Shown here: piece by piece, positions 61,843 to 62,739 of the stretch
Layout: every line of letters starts with the position of its first letter
Position numbering within the stretch: the stretch's first letter is position 1
Position numbers and translations under genes: made by a program
DNA from: Anaerovibrio sp. RM50
GTDB taxonomy: Bacteria; Bacillota; Negativicutes; Selenomonadales; Selenomonadaceae
Reading direction: 5' to 3'
DNA: 62,739 nucleotides
NCBI RefSeq assembly: GCF_000622005.1
Contig: NZ_JHWV01000016.1
Span: 1-62,739, forward strand
The notes under the pieces: model-generated
The model's input: only the letters and a program-made list of their open reading frames with translations
The model's database searches: none
Told to the model about the DNA's origin: nothing

Positions 61843-61871
61843 ATGATATCACAAGGAAATATGTAATGCAA
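61843..61871 (-). promoter_or_regulatory. Candidate promoter of the pan leader
   Basis: On the minus strand TTGCAT, 17-nt spacer, TATCAT. It would start a leader of about 225 nt. Confidence 0.5.
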
Positions 61872-61934
61872 GTTAATATTGTAAAGTTATATATTTTACG
61901 GGTGGCATGTACGGGTGGCATGGGATAAGGAAAT

Positions 61935-61961
61935 AAAAAAGCACTGCGAATGCAGTGCTTT
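61935..61961 (-). terminator. Terminator of the 5S-derived RNA element
   Basis: On the minus strand AAAGCACTGC and GCAGTGCTTT pair perfectly around ATTC, followed by TTTTTT-like run. The T-run is on the minus strand only, supporting minus-strand transcription of the element before it. Confidence 0.85.
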
Positions 61962-61962
61962 C

Positions 61963-62201
61963 TAACTGGCAACTTCCTATCCTCCCAGGCCGGTCGCGGA
62001 AATAGTACGGTATACAGCCGTCCTATTTCCGGGCAACATGCCACTGGCATCTTGCCCTCCAGCCAAGTACTTTCGGAGACATATCCAAGAGGCATAAGCC
62101 GATTGGTTAATATGTCCCATACGAAAGCGTCCTGCGAAACTTGGTTGAGCAGATGACGCTGACCGCCGGCATAAAATCTAAAAAGCTCATATACGCCGAA
62201 A
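61963..62201 (-). ncRNA. Chimeric structured RNA carrying 5S rRNA helix IV/loop E pieces (candidate, undescribed)
   Basis: Downstream of the 5S gene and its terminator lies a roughly 240-nt element. It repeats exactly two blocks of the neighbouring 5S gene: 61963-61992 equals 62256-62285 (30 nt, 5S 3' end) and 62057-62076 equals 62287-62306 (20 nt, other strand of helix IV/loop E). In 5S these are separated by one nucleotide; here by 64 nt forming two hairpins (61997-62031 and 62032-62056). Two more long hairpins follow (62078-62116 with nested CCAA/TTGG and GGC/GCC; 62126-62160). The 5S 5' half is absent; instead 62183-62201 is the inverse complement of 62301-62319. A strong terminator follows. 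The RNA is predicted, not shown. A decayed 5S copy is the alternative, but the intact hairpins argue against random decay. Confidence 0.6.
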
Positions 62202-62319
62202 TATAAAATCCTGCAAGTAAAAAAAGAGTTATCTCGAATGAGATAACTCTTTTTTTAACTGGCAACTTCCTATCCTCCCAGGCCGTCTCCAGCCAAGTAC
62301 TTTCGGCGTATATGAGCTT
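62183..62319. repeat. 19-bp inverted repeat between the RNA element and the 5S gene
   Basis: Bases 62183-62201 are the exact inverse complement of 62301-62319, which lies inside 5S rRNA (helix II/loop A side). The match ends sharply at 19 bp on both sides. On the minus strand the downstream copy is therefore antisense to 5S rRNA. Confidence 0.9.
62219..62256. terminator. Terminator of the rRNA operon after 5S
   Basis: Perfect 10-bp arms GAGTTATCTC and GAGATAACTC around GAAT with seven A before and seven T after, active in both directions. It is the main terminator of the rRNA operon on the minus strand. Confidence 0.9.
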
Positions 62320-62373
62320 AACTACTGTGTTCGGAATGGGAACAGGTGGGACCTCATAGCCATCGTCACCAGA
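62259..62373 (-). rRNA. rrf: 5S ribosomal RNA
   Basis: About 115 nt on the minus strand, from CTGGTGACG to GTTGCCAG, whose ends pair as helix I. The conserved CCCATTCCGAACACAG loop and the GAAAGTAC / GGGAGGATAGG loop E strands are present. It follows the 23S gene by about 80 nt. Confidence 0.95.
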
Positions 62374-62451
62374 TATTCAATTGAAAATACATTTGCATGT
62401 ACTCTCAAAACTATACAGAAACAAGTTCATCTTAGTCAGTGCTTTTTAAGT

Positions 62452-62739
62452 TAAGCCCTCGACTTATTAGTACTGGTCAGCTTCACATGTCACCACGCTT
62501 CCACTTCCAGCCTATCAACCTTATCGTCTATAAGGAGTCTTACCAGATTACTCTGTGAGAGATCTCATCTCAAGGCGGGTTTCACGCTTAGATGCTTTCA
62601 GCGTTTATCCCTTCCGAACGCAGCTACCCAGCTGTACAACTGGCGTCATAACTGGTACACCGTTGGTTCGTCCACTCCGGTCCTCTCGTACTAGGAGCAG
62701 CTCCCTTCAAATCTCTTACGCCCGCGATGGATATGGACC
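62452..62739 (-). rRNA. rrl: 23S ribosomal RNA, 3' end (partial)
   Basis: The minus strand shows conserved 23S 3' sequence: the CTAGTACGAGAGGACC sarcin-adjacent region near 62685 and the end ACTAATAAGTCGAGGGCTTA near 62455. The gene continues past the window edge. The exact 3' end is estimated to a few bases. Confidence 0.95.

Noticed and set aside
61823-62095. Minus-strand 90-codon frame across the 5S-derived element
   Set aside because: Its codons run through exact 5S sequence and through hairpin arms and terminator; RNA structure explains the sequence better.
62188-62216. TTGCAG-17-TATATG as promoter for the 5S-derived RNA (minus strand)
   Set aside because: Only about half of consensus positions match, and the -10 lies inside the 5S-derived inverted copy; too weak to list as a feature.

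Overview
The window reads as the chromosome of an anaerobic member of the Negativicutes (Selenomonadaceae-like; diderm Firmicutes). Supporting signs are Firmicute-type gene order (rapZ-yvcK-whiA; rlmH-htrA-walJ), frequent TTG/GTG starts behind strong GGAGG sites, a SCIFF peptide with its radical SAM maturase, a DUF1659/DUF2922/YvrJ trio, a cobamide lower-ligand enzyme resembling the Sporomusa ArsA/ArsB pair, and an uninterrupted glycogen operon. No complete mobile element, CRISPR array or IS was seen. The genus is an inference.

Layout. 136-806 (+): three tiny genes (DUF1659, DUF2922, YvrJ). 1128-1216 (-): tRNA-Leu(CAA). 1298-13546 (-): glycogen operon glgC-glgD-glgP-glgB-glgA followed by a GH13 amylase/GH77 amylomaltase fusion, covering ADP-glucose synthesis, polymerisation, branching, phosphorolysis and maltodextrin recycling. 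13816-15106 (-): a membrane protein coupled to yigZ. 15261-17262 (+): SbmA/BacA/YddA-like ABC exporter-importer and a small membrane protein. 17341-26680 (-): secreted SGNH hydrolase, eukaryotic-type hexokinase, glyoxalase, ABC-F protein, CBS/CorC membrane protein, topoisomerase III, DUF1232. 26888-31020 (+): lysA, AEC carrier, tRNA-Ser(CGA), gltX, tRNA-Glu(CTC). 31119-37624 (-): glycolytic operon gap-pgk-tpiA-gpmI followed by a NifU-like/GGGtGRT pair. 37882-39507 (-): SCIFF peptide and maturase. 39578-46436 (-): penicillin-binding protein, HAD phosphatase, rapZ, yvcK, whiA, polysaccharide deacetylase. 46630-54427: Lrp regulator (+), rlmH/htrA/walJ (-), Fur-family regulator (-), tex and a fused double CobT (+). 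54515-59236 (-): REC-HD-GYP, membrane-anchored BMP-like binding protein and hybrid histidine kinase, probably one signalling system. 59371-61610 (-): BASS transporter, panC, panD behind a leader with an intrinsic terminator. 61935-62739 (-): end of an rRNA operon (23S 3' end, 5S) followed by an unusual structured element built partly from 5S rRNA pieces.

The strongest oddities are: (1) at 61963-62201, downstream of the 5S gene, a predicted RNA that carries exact copies of the 5S helix IV/loop E strands, a 64-nt double hairpin in place of one apical-loop nucleotide, two further long hairpins, a 19-nt segment antisense to 5S, and its own terminator; (2) a glycogen branching enzyme with a roughly 190-residue Lys/Thr/Ala tail made of alternating AT-hook-like RGRKP and RTRK repeats; (3) a single-chain CobT-CobT fusion in which only the first half keeps the catalytic Glu; (4) the BMP-like sensor/hybrid kinase/HD-GYP operon; (5) a pantothenate operon with a BASS carrier and an attenuator-like leader. 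All homology statements come from recognising motifs by eye; no database search was run.
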